Shown one piece after another: positions 26,168 to 34,065 of a DNA stretch of 64,000 nucleotides. The position numbers and the translations under genes were made by a program. Within the stretch, counting starts at the first letter, position 1, and each line of letters opens with the position of its first letter. Source of the stretch: Lachnospiraceae bacterium (GTDB lineage Bacteria > Bacillota > Clostridia > Lachnospirales > Lachnospiraceae); the NCBI GenBank assembly GCA_022800815.1, contig JAAWRC010000008.1:35412-99411 (forward strand), written 5' to 3'. The notes under the pieces are model-generated. The model made no database searches and was not told the DNA's origin. It was given only the letters and a program-made list of their open reading frames with translations.

Positions 26168-27734
26168 GAATATCCACCTCTCCTGAGGGCAGTGTAAAGG
26201 TAAAGCGGCAGCCGTGGGGGAGCCGGTCCGCCAGGGTCAGTTCTCCACCGTGGGCCCGGATGATGGACCGGCAGAGAGGAAGGCCGAGGCCGAGACTTCT
26301 CCGGCTGTCTGCGATCGTGTTGTTTCCGGTAAAAAACATTTCAAATATATGGGGCTTCTGGTCGTCGGGGATGCCGGGGCCGTCGTCCGTGACGCTTATG
26401 GAGGCCAGATCCTCCTTTTTTTCTGCCGTGATCCGGATCAAGGAGCCGGGAGGCGTGTATTTGACCGCATTGTCCACCAGGTTGATGATGACCTGGACGA
26501 TCAGCTTTGCGTCCATCTGTGCCAGCATCAGGTCGTCCTTCACCTCCGCCGACAAAACATGACGGGAGGCCTTCCTCCTGGTGTGGCGCAGGGCCTCTTC
26601 GACGACGTCCGACACCAGCTCCAGGGACATATTGAAATTCATCCGTCCCTCCTCGATGCGGGTCACGGAGAGGAGATTTTCCACGAGGCTGATGAGCCAC
26701 TGGGAATCCTCATAAATGTCCGTGAAGATCTGCGTCCTCATGCCTTCGTCCAGCATCTCGTAGTTGGAGAGCAGGTTGTCCGCATTGCCCGAGATGGAAG
26801 TGAGGGGAGTGCGCAGGTCATGGGAGATCGTCCGCAGCAGATTTGCCCGGAGCTGTTCGTTTCTGGCAAAGACGGCCGCCTCCTCTTTTTCTCTGGCATT
26901 CCGGCTGTTCTCGATGGCCAGGGCACATTCCCCGAGGATGGAGAGGAGCACACTGTTTTCGAAGGAATCCAGGGGCCGCCCGTCCAGGCGGATCCCGACC
27001 ACTCCGTAAACCTTGTCGTTGGTGTGGACGGCGAGATAGAGACACCTGGCATGACCGAAGGAGCCGGAACCGGCGCCTGCCCGCTTCCGGTTCTCAAACA
27101 CCCATCTGGCGGCGGCAGTCTCCTCCTCCACCCAAAAAAGCTCCCGGTCCGTCTCCTCGTTTACGGGGAACAGGATTCCCTCGGAGAGGACTCCGTCCCT
27201 CTCCGAATAGGCGATGACGTCCCGGTCCAAAAGTTTCATCAGCTGGCCTGCCGTGATCCGTATGATGTCCTCGTCGTCGGTGGCTTTTTGCAAAAGCCGG
27301 TTGGTATCGAACAGGATTCTGGTCCGGAAGGCGGCCTGGGCCGACTGCTTGGCGTGCTTCTTTAATTTGTTGGCCAGGGAGCCGGTGATCAGGGAGGCGG
27401 TCAGCATGATGGCGAAGGTGACCGGGTAGCCAGCCTCATAGGCGTGGAAGGTCAGCCTTGGCTCCGTGAAGAAAAAATTGAATACCAGGACGCTGACCAG
27501 GGAACTGATCACGCTGCACCCATAATTTTTCGTGATGATGGAGGTTAAGAGCACGCCCAGCAGATAGATGGTGATGATGTTGGCCTCCGTAAAACGGAAT
27601 TCCCGGAATGCGAGACCGATCCCGGTGGCGCCCGAAAGGATCAGGAAGGTCTTGACCAGATCCCAGACAGAGGGCAGGAGCGGGCGCATAAATTCTTTTC
27701 TTTTTTCCTTGTAGCTCGATTCTTTTTCGTTCAT
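26160..27734 (-). CDS. kdpD: KdpD-like sensor kinase lacking the N-terminal KdpD domain
   Basis: A 524-residue histidine kinase equal to the C-terminal half of KdpD (about 900 residues in E. coli). It has a DUF4118 four-helix membrane unit (residues about 25-115, with ITIYLLGVLLTSIITKNYG and VFNFFFTEPRLTF), a GAF-like region, the H-box LLRTISHDLRTPLTSISGNA (His near 305), an N-box with NLVDNAVKYTPPGS and a G-box DDGPGIPD. The N-terminal KdpD sensor/USP region is absent, so K+ or c-di-AMP sensing through that part is lost. GGAGAAG precedes the ATG. It is probably one transcript with trkH, the small peptide and kdpE. Confidence 0.88.
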   Translation of the reverse strand: MNEKESSYKEKRKEFMRPLLPSVWDLVKTFLILSGATGIGLAFREFRFTEANIITIYLLGVLLTSIITKNYGCSVISSLVSVLVFNFFFTEPRLTFHAYEAGYPVTFAIMLTASLITGSLANKLKKHAKQSAQAAFRTRILFDTNRLLQKATDDEDIIRITAGQLMKLLDRDVIAYSERDGVLSEGILFPVNEETDRELFWVEEETAAARWVFENRKRAGAGSGSFGHARCLYLAVHTNDKVYGVVGIRLDGRPLDSFENSVLLSILGECALAIENSRNAREKEEAAVFARNEQLRANLLRTISHDLRTPLTSISGNADNLLSNYEMLDEGMRTQIFTDIYEDSQWLISLVENLLSVTRIEEGRMNFNMSLELVSDVVEEALRHTRRKASRHVLSAEVKDDLMLAQMDAKLIVQVIINLVDNAVKYTPPGSLIRITAEKKEDLASISVTDDGPGIPDDQKPHIFEMFFTGNNTIADSRRSLGLGLPLCRSIIRAHGGELTLADRLPHGCRFTFTLPSGEVDIHE

Positions 27735-27802
27735 TCTGCGCTTCTCCGGTCATTGGCTTTTCTCCTACTATAGCACAGAAGGAGGAAAGAATCCATGGCT
27801 AA

Positions 27803-27827
27803 GGAAACGCTTTTGATCAGCGTTTCC
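27803..27827 (-). other. Hairpin between kdpD and the small membrane peptide
   Basis: GGAAACGCT and AGCGTTTCC form a perfect 9-bp stem with a 7-base loop. No T run follows on either strand, so it is more likely a processing or stability element in the trkH-kdpDE message than a terminator. Confidence 0.5.
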
Positions 27828-27859
27828 CTAATACAGCGCTGCGCTAGTCCTATATTGGC

Positions 27860-27991
27860 TCAGTTCCTTAACTGTTCCGGTTCCCTCCGGTTTTTGGAAA
27901 GAAACAGATCCAGCCGGCCCATGAGGAAATAGCCAAAAGTAAATGTTCCAAATACACAGAGAAGAAACAGGCTTTCTTTCATCATCTTCAT
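27860..27991 (-). CDS. 43-residue single-helix membrane peptide between trkH and kdpD
   Basis: A short open frame that an ordinary length cutoff would miss. AAAGGAG lies just before a run of ATG codons; with normal spacing the start is ATG at 27985 (MMKESLFLLC), giving 41 residues, or 43 from 27991. One membrane helix (SLFLLCVFGTFTFGYFLMG) is followed by a positive tail (RLDLFLSKNRREPEQLRN). It lies on the trkH-kdpDE strand between trkH and kdpD. KdpF is a comparable tiny subunit that stabilises KdpFABC, so a helper of the TrkH channel is a reasonable guess, but no sequence link to KdpF is claimed. Confidence 0.65.
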   Translation of the reverse strand: MKMMKESLFLLCVFGTFTFGYFLMGRLDLFLSKNRREPEQLRN

Positions 27992-28043
27992 CTCCTTTTC
28001 TTTATCTGCTCATATTTGAGAGTGTCCCCCGGGATCTCCGGGT

Positions 28044-29381
28044 TTATCCCACGGTGATCCGTCCCTGGGGGAGTCTTGAGAGATTTTTGCTGGTTCTGGA
28101 GAGGGCCGCAAAGATCAGGGTCAGGCCGCCGACTCGTCCGAAAAACATCAGAAGGATCAGCACGCATCTGGATAAGAGGCCGAGACCCGGCGTGATGCCC
28201 AGGGTCAGCCCGACGGTGCCTGCCGCGGACGCCGTTTCAAACAGGCAGACATTTAAGGGCAGGCCCTCTGCGGCATTGATGATCAGGGCTCCGGTGAAAA
28301 ACAGGGTGATGTACATCATCAAGATCGTGGAGGCGTTCCGGATGACGTTTCCCTCGATCCTGCGGCCGAAAAACTGTGCGTCCTCCTTCCGGCAGAATAC
28401 GGCCAGGGCGTTGGCCAGGAGCACGGCCAGGGTGGTGGTCTTCATGCCCCCCGCCGTGGAGCCGGGAGAGCCTCCGACGAGCATCAGGGCGATCATGACG
28501 GCCTGCCCGGCGCTGCTCATCTGGCCAAGGTCGAGGGTATTGAACCCGGCCGTCCGGGGCGTCACCGACTGAAACAGCGAGCCAAAGAGACGTTCCCGGA
28601 AGGGAAGCTCCGAAAATTCGGAAAAATAGAAGAACAGGGCGGGGAGCAGGATCAGAAACGCCGTGGTCGCAAGGATGACCTTGCTCTGCATCTTGTATTT
28701 CCTCAGGCGGAGCCTGTGGGTCCGGATGTCGTCCCAGGTCAAAAATCCGATGCCGCCGACGATGATCAGAAGCATGATGGTCAGGTTGACGACGGGGCTT
28801 TTTGCGTAAGCCGTGAGGGAGGCGTAGGGCGCATCCGCCGTGCCCAGGACGTCAAAGCCCGCATTGCAGAAAGCGGACACGGAATGGAAGCAGGCCATCC
28901 AGATCCCCCTGGGGCCGAAATCTCGGCAGAACACCGGCATCATGATGAGGGCACCGGCAAGTTCGACGGCGAAGGTGCCTTTGAGGATAAAGCCGGTGAG
29001 ACGGACGATACCGCCCACCTCCGGAGCACAGATGGCTTCCCGCATGGTATTCCGCTGCAGGAAAGAGATCTTCCTTCCGGAAAGGAGGGAGAATGAGGCG
29101 ATCACCGTGACGACGCCGAGCCCGCCGACCTGGATCAGCAGGAGGATCACCGCCTGGCCGAACAGGGACCAGTAGGTGGCCGTGTCCCGCACCACCAGTC
29201 CGGTGACGCAGACCGCCGAGGCGGAGGTGAACAGGGCGTCGCCAAAAGGCGTGACCTGCCCTGTCCGGGACGAGATCGGAAGCATCAGGAGAAGGCTTCC
29301 CATCAGGATCACGGCAGAGAATCCGAAGATGATGATCTGGAACGAGGTGAAATGCCTTTTTCTATGTAAATGACCGGCCAT
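28044..29381 (-). CDS. trkH: TrkH/KtrB family potassium channel subunit
   Basis: A potassium transporter of about 445 residues. The family pore segments are visible: ALFTSASAVCVTGLVVRDTA (first selectivity loop), HSVSAFCNAGFDVLG (second), SVTPRTAGFNTLDL (third) and a last one, ETASAAGTVGLTLG. About eight helices surround them. TrkH/KtrB moves K+ and usually works with a cytoplasmic TrkA/KtrA subunit, which is not in the window. The second ATG (29381) is preferred since AAAGGAG stands 7 bases before it. A KdpE-box-like site precedes the gene, and kdpDE follow it, so control by KdpDE is likely. Confidence 0.9.
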   Translation of the reverse strand: MAGHLHRKRHFTSFQIIIFGFSAVILMGSLLLMLPISSRTGQVTPFGDALFTSASAVCVTGLVVRDTATYWSLFGQAVILLLIQVGGLGVVTVIASFSLLSGRKISFLQRNTMREAICAPEVGGIVRLTGFILKGTFAVELAGALIMMPVFCRDFGPRGIWMACFHSVSAFCNAGFDVLGTADAPYASLTAYAKSPVVNLTIMLLIIVGGIGFLTWDDIRTHRLRLRKYKMQSKVILATTAFLILLPALFFYFSEFSELPFRERLFGSLFQSVTPRTAGFNTLDLGQMSSAGQAVMIALMLVGGSPGSTAGGMKTTTLAVLLANALAVFCRKEDAQFFGRRIEGNVIRNASTILMMYITLFFTGALIINAAEGLPLNVCLFETASAAGTVGLTLGITPGLGLLSRCVLILLMFFGRVGGLTLIFAALSRTSKNLSRLPQGRITVG

Positions 29382-29410
29382 AGGAGGACTCCTTTTCACT
29401 CTTTTCTTTC

Positions 29411-29443
29411 ATTATAGATAAAATAGGTTAAAGAGCGCATAAA
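29411..29443 (-). promoter_or_regulatory. trkH promoter with a KdpE-box-like site
   Basis: Minus-strand TATAAT at 29411-29416 lies about 30 bases before the trkH start. Upstream, TTTATG, 5 bases, TTTAAC (29427-29443) replaces a proper -35 box. The KdpE site in enteric bacteria has half-sites TTTATA and TTTACA five bases apart, so layout and sequence both agree with activation by KdpE. Confidence 0.5.
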
Positions 29444-29527
29444 GCAGAGGGAGAAGAAGTTAAGATTGTATAAAGACGGCATTTGAAACGACGTGAAGAA
29501 CAGAATGGATATTCTTCCAGAAAAAAG

Positions 29528-30847
29528 TTATGGAGAAGAGGAACTCGTCGAAACACCATCCAGCCCCAGCATGGTGCGAATGTTGTCGATGTATTCCGGA
29601 TTTCTCGCCATGTTCTCCGTGACCATGTAACTGGACATGGGATGCTGCCATGGTATCACAAAGATGTATTCGTCCTTGATATCGAAGGTAGACAGGATCA
29701 GCGTCATTTCCTCCGCCGTGGTGCCTTTCAACGCCATCAGCTCCTCCAGGGTCTTCTCACGGTTGGTTCCCTGCATCAGTCCAAAACGGTAGTTATTCTC
29801 GGCCATTTGCCAGACATAGACCTCCAGCCCCTTGAAGGTTCCGAGTTCAAAGTATTCTGGGTATTTTGCCCGAAGTTCCTCTATTTCCGGCGGAAGCTCC
29901 CGGGGAGGGTCCTGTTTCGGATCCGTTGCAAAGCACACCGTCACCACCGCACAGGCGATGACGGCCACGGCCATGATCCAAAAGGCCGGTCTCTTGTAAT
30001 TCAGCACGTTCTTCACCCGTTTCTTCACGCTGATTTCCCCAAAGGCCAGCGGACAGATCATGATCAGCCGCCGTCTGGCGCTGCACTCCAGCAGGGCGGC
30101 GGAATACTGCTTCCTCCCGTCCATGTCCATCCGCCGGATCACCTTCTCGTCGCAGGCCAGCTCAATATCACGGCAAAGCAACAGATAGGCGACCCAGCAC
30201 AGGGGATTGAACCAGTGGACGGCCAGGATCAGAAAGCCCAGAGGTTTCCACCAGTGATCACGCCGTGCCAGATGTGCCTTTTCGTGAGCGATGACCGGTC
30301 CCATGGCCCTGGCGTCCATGTCGGAGGGCAGATGGATTTTGGGCCTGGCCAGGCCCAGGATAAACGGGGACTTCACTTGGTCGCACAGGAACAGGTTTCC
30401 TCCACAGGGCACTCTTTCCGCAACGCTCCGGCGTACCCGCACGTAACTGATCACGGCGTATGACAACATGGCGGCGATACCGGCGAGCCAGATCATCGAC
30501 GCCACGAACGTCCAGACATAAAGCGGATTGACACTGGCGGCAGGACTCGGCGCAAAGGTCTCACCCAGTATGGGATTGACTGCATGGTTGACGGCGGGGA
30601 TACCGCTGCGGATGGCGGGCGTCCCGTATTGGATGTTATGCATGTCAAAGGTCCTGGCACTGGGGATCAGGCTCAATGCGCTCTCGAAAGAGAAGGGAAG
30701 CACCAACCGCAGAGCGACAATGCCCCACAAAAGAACGGCAATCCACTTCGGTGCCTTTTTAAGCAGAACCCGAAGCAGCGCCACCACCAAGATCAGCCAG
30801 CTTGCGGCAATGCTCATGTTCAGAGTTTTCAGAAATACATCGGTCAT
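29528..30847 (-). CDS. M56 family BlaR1/MecR1-like membrane metallopeptidase
   Basis: A protein of about 439 residues with four membrane helices and a zinc-peptidase core VIAHEKAHLARRDHWW (HExxH-type motif HEKAH) near residue 200, followed by ELACDEKVI with the third zinc ligand region. Beta-lactam sensors BlaR1/MecR1 have a penicillin-binding domain at the C-terminus; here a different 120-residue extracytoplasmic region follows the last helix (VIACAVVTVCF), so the signal is not necessarily a beta-lactam. On activation the peptidase cleaves or inactivates the BlaI repressor. It starts next to the blaI stop and is co-transcribed with it. No target beta-lactamase gene is visible. Confidence 0.88.
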   Translation of the reverse strand: MTDVFLKTLNMSIAASWLILVVALLRVLLKKAPKWIAVLLWGIVALRLVLPFSFESALSLIPSARTFDMHNIQYGTPAIRSGIPAVNHAVNPILGETFAPSPAASVNPLYVWTFVASMIWLAGIAAMLSYAVISYVRVRRSVAERVPCGGNLFLCDQVKSPFILGLARPKIHLPSDMDARAMGPVIAHEKAHLARRDHWWKPLGFLILAVHWFNPLCWVAYLLLCRDIELACDEKVIRRMDMDGRKQYSAALLECSARRRLIMICPLAFGEISVKKRVKNVLNYKRPAFWIMAVAVIACAVVTVCFATDPKQDPPRELPPEIEELRAKYPEYFELGTFKGLEVYVWQMAENNYRFGLMQGTNREKTLEELMALKGTTAEEMTLILSTFDIKDEYIFVIPWQHPMSSYMVTENMARNPEYIDNIRTMLGLDGVSTSSSSP

Positions 30848-30848
30848 A

Positions 30849-31208
30849 TCATTCACCTGCCTTGTCAATCAGTTCCCGAATCTCGGTAATTTCCTCGGCT
30901 GTCAACTTCTTTTCACGGGTAAATGCGGCAAGGAAAGCGGGGAGCGAACCCGCAAAGGTTTCATCCACGTATTTCTTGCTATGGCGGGCGTAGAACTCTT
31001 GCCGGGACACGAGAGAAGTCACCACGCCGCTGTTGTTTTGAAAGAGACCCTTATCGCAGAGGCGACGCAATACCGTGTGTGTCGTCGTCCGCTTCCAGGT
31101 GAGTTTTGCTGCGGCCAGTTTTGTAAGTTCGGCGGATGTTACCGGCTCTCTCTCCCAGATGATGTCCGCAAAACGGGCCTCCACGGCCCCCAATTGAATT
31201 TCTGCCAC
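30849..31208 (-). CDS. blaI: BlaI/MecI family transcriptional repressor
   Basis: A 119-residue winged-helix repressor. AEIQLGAVEARFADIIWERE, VTSAELTKLAAAKLTWKRTT and HTVLRRLCDKGLF are the DNA-binding half; the C-terminal helices, including AEEITEIRELIDKA, are the dimer part. Start is GTG at 31208, with CAGGAGGCC before it. BlaI binds palindromes containing TACA/TGTA upstream of its own operon, and such a site is present at 31223-31265. The M56 peptidase downstream is the expected sensor. Confidence 0.9.
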   Translation of the reverse strand: MAEIQLGAVEARFADIIWEREPVTSAELTKLAAAKLTWKRTTTHTVLRRLCDKGLFQNNSGVVTSLVSRQEFYARHSKKYVDETFAGSLPAFLAAFTREKKLTAEEITEIRELIDKAGE

Positions 31209-31222
31209 AAGTACGGCCTCCT

Positions 31223-31265
31223 GTCTACATGGTGTAGTCTCATAAATAGACTACACTATGTAGAC
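31223..31265 (-). promoter_or_regulatory. 43-bp BlaI operator palindrome
   Basis: An 18-bp arm, GTCTACATGGTGTAGTCT, a 7-base centre, and a second arm that pairs at 17 of 18 positions. It contains several TACA/TGTA units, the core of BlaI/MecI sites, and lies 15 bases upstream of blaI, overlapping its promoter. Autorepression is the likely effect. Confidence 0.8.
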
Positions 31266-31276
31266 GGATTTGTCAA
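31248..31276 (-). promoter_or_regulatory. Promoter of the blaI operon
   Basis: Minus-strand TTGACA (perfect -35), 17 bases, TAGTCT. The -10 box and spacer lie inside the BlaI palindrome, so repressor binding would block RNA polymerase. Confidence 0.65.
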
Positions 31277-31362
31277 GAATCCGGCGGGGGAGTTTTCCCT
31301 ATTGCTGCGCCGCCCGTGCGTCACATCTGCGACATATTTCCTCTGTACGGGCTTGTACAATC

Positions 31363-31439
31363 GAGTAGGGGAGCGCTTTTCCCCCTACTCGCCGCACCGG
31401 ACCCCGTCAGCTTTGCTGACACTTTTCCTTTGGGGTCCG
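31363..31439. other. Two hairpins between blaI and rpmB
   Basis: A 9-bp stem (GAGTAGGGG, 31363-31371, with 31382-31390) is followed by a larger one (CGGACCCC, 31398-31405, with 31432-31439) that contains an inner stem GTCAGC-TTT-GCTGAC. No T run follows. The rest of the spacer 31266-31446 shows nothing else. They may be transcription barriers or a small RNA; the function is unknown. Confidence 0.4.
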
Positions 31440-31446
31440 TGTGCAT

Positions 31447-31480
31447 AAAAAAAGACAACCCTCCGCGGATTGTCTTTTTA
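31447..31480 (-). terminator. Terminator of rpmB
   Basis: On the minus strand a 7-bp stem AAGACAA/TTGTCTT closes over an 11-base loop and is followed by a T run. It lies 25 bases downstream of the rpmB stop. Confidence 0.8.
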
Positions 31481-31504
31481 TGCTTCGCAATTCCACCTCA
31501 TCCT

Positions 31505-31690
31505 TTAAGCCCGCTCTACCAAACCGGACTTCAGGCAGGACGTACACACGTACATCTTCTTCGTGCCGCCGTTCACTTTGACTCTGACGGACTTCACGTT
31601 GGAACTCCACATCTTGTTGGATTTTCTATTGGAATGGCTGACTTTCTTTCCGAAGTGAGCGCCTCTCTCACAGATTGCACATTTGGCCAT
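31505..31690 (-). CDS. rpmB: 50S ribosomal protein L28 (bL28), zinc form
   Basis: A 61-residue bL28 protein. It starts MAKCAICERGAHFGKKVSHS, with SNRKSNKMWSSN and VCTSCLKSGLVERA later. The two CxxC pairs (CAIC and CTSC) are the zinc-binding form of L28. AAGGAGG lies 6 bases upstream of the ATG. The gene is divergent from asp23, a common arrangement in Clostridia, and has its own promoter and terminator. Confidence 0.97.
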   Translation of the reverse strand: MAKCAICERGAHFGKKVSHSNRKSNKMWSSNVKSVRVKVNGGTKKMYVCTSCLKSGLVERA

Positions 31691-31752
31691 GTTAGCACCT
31701 CCTTATACAGATTTGGCTGGCTAACGTCCCCGCCAGACCCATAACATTAAAC

Positions 31753-31781
31753 ATAATATCAGATATTGGCAGAAAATGCAA
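31753..31781 (-). promoter_or_regulatory. Promoter of rpmB
   Basis: Minus-strand TTGCAT, 17 bases, TATTAT. It leaves a leader of about 60 nt with a small CTGGC/GCCAG stem. Confidence 0.6.
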
Positions 31782-31814
31782 GCAAATTTCGGCGGAAATT
31801 TCAAAAAATTTCGG

Positions 31815-31843
31815 TTCCTTTTTTGCCGGAAACAGGGTATAAT
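31815..31843 (+). promoter_or_regulatory. Promoter of the asp23-DAK2 operon
   Basis: Perfect TATAAT at 31838-31843 with a weak -35 (TTCCTT) 17 bases upstream, about 54 bases before the asp23 start. Confidence 0.6.
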
Positions 31844-31896
31844 ACTTTAAGATAGGCGCAGTGCGTATGCTGCGCTCGGGAAAGGGAGGTCAGCTT

Positions 31897-32256
31897 ATGA
31901 AATGTCGGATTAATAACATGATGGGCGAAATCTTGATTGATACGGACGTCATTGCAAAATATGCGGGCACCGTGGCGGTGGAATGCTTCGGCATCGTCGG
32001 CATGGCGGCGGTCAGCATGAAGGACGGCCTGGTGAAGCTCCTTCGGAGAGACAGTCTGACCCATGGCATCCATGTGGAAACGCAGGAGAACCGGCTCCAT
32101 TTAAATTTTCATGTGATTGTATCCTACGGCGTGTCGATTTCGGCCGTGGCGGACAATCTCATAGAGAATGTGAAATACAAGGTTGAAAAATTCACGGGTA
32201 TCGAGGTGGAGAAGGTGAATATCTTCGTCGAGGGTGTCCGGGTGATAGACTGTTGA
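31897..32256 (+). CDS. Asp23/Gls24 family protein (YloU-like)
   Basis: A 119-residue Asp23/Gls24 family protein. The segments GEILIDTDVIAKYAGTVAVE, CFGIVGMAAVS, VSYGVSISAVADNLIENVKY and VEKVNIFVEGVRV are typical. Members are linked to envelope stress or membrane association, while the YloU subgroup is conserved beside the DAK2 protein and recG. ATG at 31897 with GGGAGG upstream is chosen; the frame opens earlier. It is followed after 18 bases by the DAK2 gene. Confidence 0.9.
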   Translation: MKCRINNMMGEILIDTDVIAKYAGTVAVECFGIVGMAAVSMKDGLVKLLRRDSLTHGIHVETQENRLHLNFHVIVSYGVSISAVADNLIENVKYKVEKFTGIEVEKVNIFVEGVRVIDC

Positions 32257-32274
32257 TCAAGGAGGAACGCTGTC

Positions 32275-33954
32275 GTGGCAGTAAATGTAATTGATGCGGC
32301 TCTTTTAAAGACCATGTTCCTGGCAGGGGCGCAGGGGCTGGAGAGCAAGAAGGAATGGATCAATGAACTGAATGTGTTTCCCGTGCCGGACGGGGACACG
32401 GGCACCAATATGACACTGACGATCATGTCTGCGGCCAGGGAGGTGCAGGCCCTTGCGGACCCGACCATGGAGTCCCTGGCGAAAGCGATCTCCGGCGGTT
32501 CCCTCCGGGGCGCCAGGGGAAATTCCGGTGTGATCCTGTCCCAGCTTTTTCGGGGGCTGACCAAAGAAATCAAGACGGTGGAAGTCATCGACACGAAGGT
32601 GCTGGCCAGAGCTTTCAGGCGGGCGACGGAGACGGCTTACAAGGCGGTCATGAAGCCCAAGGAGGGCACCATTCTCACGGTGGCGAAGGGGATGGCCGAC
32701 AAGGCGGAGGAGCTTGCGGAGGAGACGGAGGATATGGAAGCCTTCCTGCAGGCGGTCATTGAGCACGGAGATCAGGTCCTTTTGCAGACGCCGGAGCTTT
32801 TGCCGGTACTCAAGCAGGCGGGTGTCGTGGACTCCGGAGGCCAGGGGCTCATGCAGGTGCTTAAGGGCGCCCTTGACGGGTATCTGGGAAAGGAAATCTC
32901 ACTGGAGGCAGGAGCGCCTTCCGTATCTGTGGGCAGTGCGGCGGCCCAGACGGATGATTTTGAGATCACATTCGGTTATTGTACGGAATTTATTATCAAT
33001 CTGGAAAAGGAATATAATGAAGAGACGGAGATGGATTTCAAGGCCTTCTTAGAGTCCATCGGCGATTCCATTGTCCTGGTTTCCGACGACGATCTGGTAA
33101 AGGTACACGTACATACCAATGATCCCGGTCTGGCCATCCAGCGGGCTCTGACGTATGGCTCCCTTTCCAAGATGAAGATCGACAACATGAGAGAAGAGCA
33201 CCAGGAGAAGTTGATCAAGGACGCAGAAAAGCTGGCGGCGGCGCAGAAGGCGGAGGACGAAGCCAGAAAGAGGGCGGCGGCCGAGGTGCCCAGGAAAGAG
33301 GTGGGCTTCATCGCCGTTTCCATCGGCGAGGGCCTTAATGAGATTTTCAAGGGCCTGAACGTGGATTACCTCATCGAGGGCGGCCAGACCATGAATCCCA
33401 GCACCGAGGACATGCTGACGGCCATCGACCAGGTAAATGCGGACACGATCTACATTTTCCCGAACAACAAGAACATCATCCTGGCGGCGGAGCAGGCCAT
33501 GCACCTGACCGAGGATAAGGAGATTGTGGTGATTCCCTCCAAGACGGTGCCCCAGGGCATTACCGCCATCATCAATTTCATCCCGGAGCTTTCGGCGGAG
33601 GAAAACAAGGCGGCCATGACGGAGGAGATGGCGAAGGTCAAGACCGGGCAGGTGACCTATGCGGTCCGCGACACCTCTCTGGACGGCTTCGAGATCAAGC
33701 AGGGCGACATCATGGGCATCGGAGACAAGTCTATTCTGGCGGAAGGAAAGGAAGTGGAGTCCACCTCCCTCCAGCTCCTGGCGGCCATGGTGGACGAGGA
33801 TTCGGAGCTTGTCAGCATTTATTACGGAAGCGAGGTGGACGAGGCGACGGCCCAGGCCTTCTTTGAAAAGGCCCAGGAGGCCCATCCCGACGTGGACATC
33901 GAACTCCACTTCGGCGGACAGCCCATTTATTATTATATCGTTTCGGTGGAATAA
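32275..33954 (+). CDS. DAK2-domain protein (YloV/FakA-like fatty acid kinase)
   Basis: A 559-residue protein starting at GTG with AAGGAGG upstream. The N-terminal DAK2 kinase domain has NELNVFPVPDGDTGTNMTLT (metal and nucleotide site), GARGNSGVILSQLFRG and GVVDSGGQGLM. The middle and C-terminal domains match the FakA/YloV family, with IEGGQTMNPSTEDMLTAI near residue 370. FakA phosphorylates fatty acids carried by a DegV-type FakB protein, feeding them into phospholipid synthesis. The asp23-DAK2-recG order is standard in Firmicutes. No FakB gene is in this window. Confidence 0.9.
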   Translation: MAVNVIDAALLKTMFLAGAQGLESKKEWINELNVFPVPDGDTGTNMTLTIMSAAREVQALADPTMESLAKAISGGSLRGARGNSGVILSQLFRGLTKEIKTVEVIDTKVLARAFRRATETAYKAVMKPKEGTILTVAKGMADKAEELAEETEDMEAFLQAVIEHGDQVLLQTPELLPVLKQAGVVDSGGQGLMQVLKGALDGYLGKEISLEAGAPSVSVGSAAAQTDDFEITFGYCTEFIINLEKEYNEETEMDFKAFLESIGDSIVLVSDDDLVKVHVHTNDPGLAIQRALTYGSLSKMKIDNMREEHQEKLIKDAEKLAAAQKAEDEARKRAAAEVPRKEVGFIAVSIGEGLNEIFKGLNVDYLIEGGQTMNPSTEDMLTAIDQVNADTIYIFPNNKNIILAAEQAMHLTEDKEIVVIPSKTVPQGITAIINFIPELSAEENKAAMTEEMAKVKTGQVTYAVRDTSLDGFEIKQGDIMGIGDKSILAEGKEVESTSLQLLAAMVDEDSELVSIYYGSEVDEATAQAFFEKAQEAHPDVDIELHFGGQPIYYYIVSVE

Positions 33955-33985
33955 AAGAAGTTTGGACGGCATGGGGACCGGTTGG

Positions 33986-34017
33986 AAAGAGGACTGCGAA
34001 ACTCACAGCCCTCTTTT
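33986..34017 (+). terminator. Terminator after the DAK2 gene
   Basis: AAAGAGG and CCTCTTT form a stem, with an inner CTG/CAG, followed by a T run. recG begins 49 bases later and may therefore have its own promoter or depend on read-through. Confidence 0.65.
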
Positions 34018-34065
34018 TGGCCTTATTATTCCGTATGATTATTACATATAAAAGGTGATTGTGAA

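Noticed and set aside
27803..27827. Terminator between the small membrane peptide and kdpD
   Set aside because: A perfect stem, but no T run on the transcribed strand, so it is listed only as a hairpin.
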